Part shown: positions 7,201 through 7,718 of the stretch, one piece after another | Position numbering within the stretch: position 1 is the first letter of the stretch | Layout: each line of letters begins with the position of its first letter | DNA from: Bacillota bacterium | GTDB lineage: Bacteria > Bacillota_E > Sulfobacillia > Sulfobacillales > Sulfobacillaceae | Direction of reading: 5' to 3' | Assembly: GCA_021802225.1 (NCBI GenBank) | Contig: JAKAAS010000067.1 | Span: 1 to 7,718, forward strand | DNA length: 7,718 bases | Notes under the pieces: model-generated | The model's input: the letters and a program-made list of their open reading frames with translations, nothing else | Database searches by the model: none | What the model was told of the DNA's origin: nothing | Program-made: the position numbers and the translations under genes

Positions 7201-7718
7201 TACGCTATTGCCGGGCGGATCATGGGACAGCAGCACCGATACGATGAGCTACGGCACGTTGCCCGCCAGTGATGGCCAGACGGTCAGTTTGCGCTTTACG
7301 GCCTATGATGCGTATGGCAACGCGGTGTCCGATTGGAGTACCGGCACGGTGACCTGTGCGGCATCGGACGGCGGGAGTTGTCCGAGCTTAACCCAGCCGA
7401 GTCAGCCGACGAATAGCTCAGGGTATTCGGGCTGGGCCAATGAAGGCAGTTTCTCGCCGGGGTCGTATACGCTCACTTATACGCCGTCCGGGAATGATGT
7501 GGTCTCTTCTGCCGAGATCTCACATCTGACGTTCACCATCCCGACGCCCTACCATATCGTGCAGAACACGACATGGGACGGGGATTACTACGACAACACG
7601 CTGTACAATGTGGGTGCTAACACGTGGAACGCGATCTGGACCGGATCAACCGGCAGCTACAATAGTGTGGGAGCGTTCGGCAGTCAACCCGTGCATACGA
7701 TGGGCCAACTGTATGGGA
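4205..7718 (+). CDS. Giant TadE-headed, Ig-repeat surface adhesin (3' end outside window)
   Basis: One frame stays open from the ATG at 4205 to the right edge: 1,171 codons with no stop, so the protein is longer still. The N-terminus has basic residues, then DRRGVSSYVELAFVLPVLL (12-30) and a hydrophobic helix to about 44. This is the TadE/pseudopilin pattern of Gly, Glu and a long apolar helix, although Glu21 is at +6 after Gly15 instead of +5. Residues 45-155 form a small domain with two cysteines (65, 151), which could pair. From about 181 there are at least nine tandem beta-sandwich-like units, each ending in a 'VTVTP/VVAP' strand and linker. Several carry the D-x-YGN-x-V turn typical of invasin/Big_1-type Ig domains (486, 688, 1035). 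Composition is dominated by Thr, Val, Ser, Ala and Gly, with only three lysines seen. Likely role: a minor pilus or membrane-anchored stalked adhesin assembled by the upstream Tad machine. Partner and ligand are unknown. Reading it as a plain secreted or cell-wall protein cannot be excluded without the C-terminus. Confidence 0.9.
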   Translation, partial: MRITSRRSWLQDRRGVSSYVELAFVLPVLLTTFLGGTLIVRAVAGNGTLHTIAGIADRSLVANGCLTTAAVQGIDTTLAAAHMSPARLSLVTQGASATAPASYGQTNIGVKLTYPMPLSLPLVGTVATDPLQAQVSNDQSQSVPYNGSGTCASASLVTDTFTGSTAGSSTGTVSLPPIANGITAQASPNPVVQGQAVTVTGTVTSGGAPLAQASVSLSGGSQTASATTNSHGAYSLTITPTQVGTVTLTATSGPASAAVTLTVVAPAPASMTVTAPQSVTVGQSYTVEGTVLTASGQPVADGTRVTVTSTDSAIAAQSTTTTGGVFTVSEPALTALTPNPANLTVQAGSISQSASVAVNPGAPQSVTLSATPGDAVAGSVWAISGTVLGPDNTPVAAGTSVTITPLHDQEDQPVTLTTNAAGHFAGSITLTQAGQVPLEASAGSVSSAPVTVTVIPGPPAALQSLSADPNPVNQGATTMITGIIVDAYGNPVAAGRKVTLSSTAWSTPYTATTGTSGTLSVPVVFNVSGNQIVTLSYATTPLQSGTVSVQVMEHGAYTLTASQSSTTMTAGSTQTLVWTLTNSQGQPVAGDTLTFSPQPASSAVLSETTSTTNAQGQITMTVSATQVGVLTVQAALAEDNGSTTGTATWIVNPAAPAAVDPPTISPSVVQSTQDGGTVIPVATGLALDSYGNPVANATISVTGGWDPGVTFTGTADAEGYFSIPLTPVDVGGPYSPTITVSDSAGSNTQTYTNTSLTVVKQLYTLTLTPTNGSASTPAGTPYGLTASLTEFGANSSIPVPGASITFAVTSSDTASTWSSATGTPTPTGPASLTVTTNSQGTATVQAAFMPNTGAQTVQATYTADNTVGTMNVTVTPNIPSQVYWDGEYQASTGTTHQVQAGQELVLFVQSVDQYGFGLANGQTVNWAFDGMAWTGQTGPWSGWPGYGYNPWFSTPTEAGTYTPQVTIDGQTFSGHPVMVTPGPVQFLYPVLGPANNSSGTLLPGGSWDSSTDTMSYGTLPASDGQTVSLRFTAYDAYGNAVSDWSTGTVTCAASDGGSCPSLTQPSQPTNSSGYSGWANEGSFSPGSYTLTYTPSGNDVVSSAEISHLTFTIPTPYHIVQNTTWDGDYYDNTLYNVGANTWNAIWTGSTGSYNSVGAFGSQPVHTMGQLYG
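4745..7543 (+). repeat. Tandem Ig-like domain array, about nine complete units, in the adhesin
   Basis: Approximate protein boundaries are 181-264, 268-358, 363-454, 459-552, 555-652, 656-759, 762-876, 880-980 and 983-1113. A tenth unit begins near 1117 and is cut by the window edge. Units were set by recurring 'xxLTxxPxxVxxG' openings, a mid-unit turn (GQPVA, YGNPV), a 'TTNxxG' strand and closing 'VTVxP' strands. They are diverged (no long identical DNA copies), so this is an old array, not a recent tandem duplication. Exact borders are estimates by eye. Confidence 0.75.

Overview
The window holds the middle of a Tad/Flp-type (type IVc) pilus assembly locus, entirely on the + strand, followed by the first 1,171 codons of a very large surface adhesin. 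The Shine-Dalgarno sites are Bacillota-like; one (3900-3910) matches the 3' end of 16S rRNA almost perfectly. No secretin or CpaB gene is visible. Together with moderately high GC by eye, this suggests a Gram-positive, possibly Sulfobacillus-like acidophilic firmicute. That assignment is inference from style and composition, not an identification.

Layout. (1) 3-656: the 3' part of a CpaE/TadZ-like MinD-family ATPase whose P-loop lies before the window. (2) 653-2101: a TadA/CpaF secretion ATPase. (3) 2098-2985 and (4) 3021-3845: two different T2SSF-domain inner-membrane platform proteins, TadB-like and TadC-like. Genes 1/2 and 2/3 overlap by ATGA, so translation is probably coupled. (5) 3920-4060: a 46-residue hydrophobic peptide with the best ribosome binding site in the window. 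It sits where the Flp pilin gene is expected but has no prepilin-peptidase motif. (6) 4205 to beyond the right edge: an open frame with a TadE-like N-terminal pseudopilin helix, a small spacer domain, and about nine tandem Ig-like beta domains running off the window. This gene has no stop in the window and so is easy to miss.

How the genes work together (inference). The CpaE/TadZ-like protein would position the machine. The TadA-like ATPase would power it through the two T2SSF proteins. The 46-residue peptide would be the abundant fibre subunit, and the giant TadE-headed protein would be a minor, perhaps tip-located, adhesive subunit. A 13-bp hairpin between the small gene and the adhesin gene could help set unequal expression. 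The most unusual points are the leaderless pilin candidate, the fusion of a TadE-like head to a giant Ig-repeat adhesin that is almost free of lysine, and a change of domain class toward its distal end.

I see no RNA genes, mobile elements, CRISPR arrays or minus-strand genes. No gene-free stretch exceeds 144 bases.
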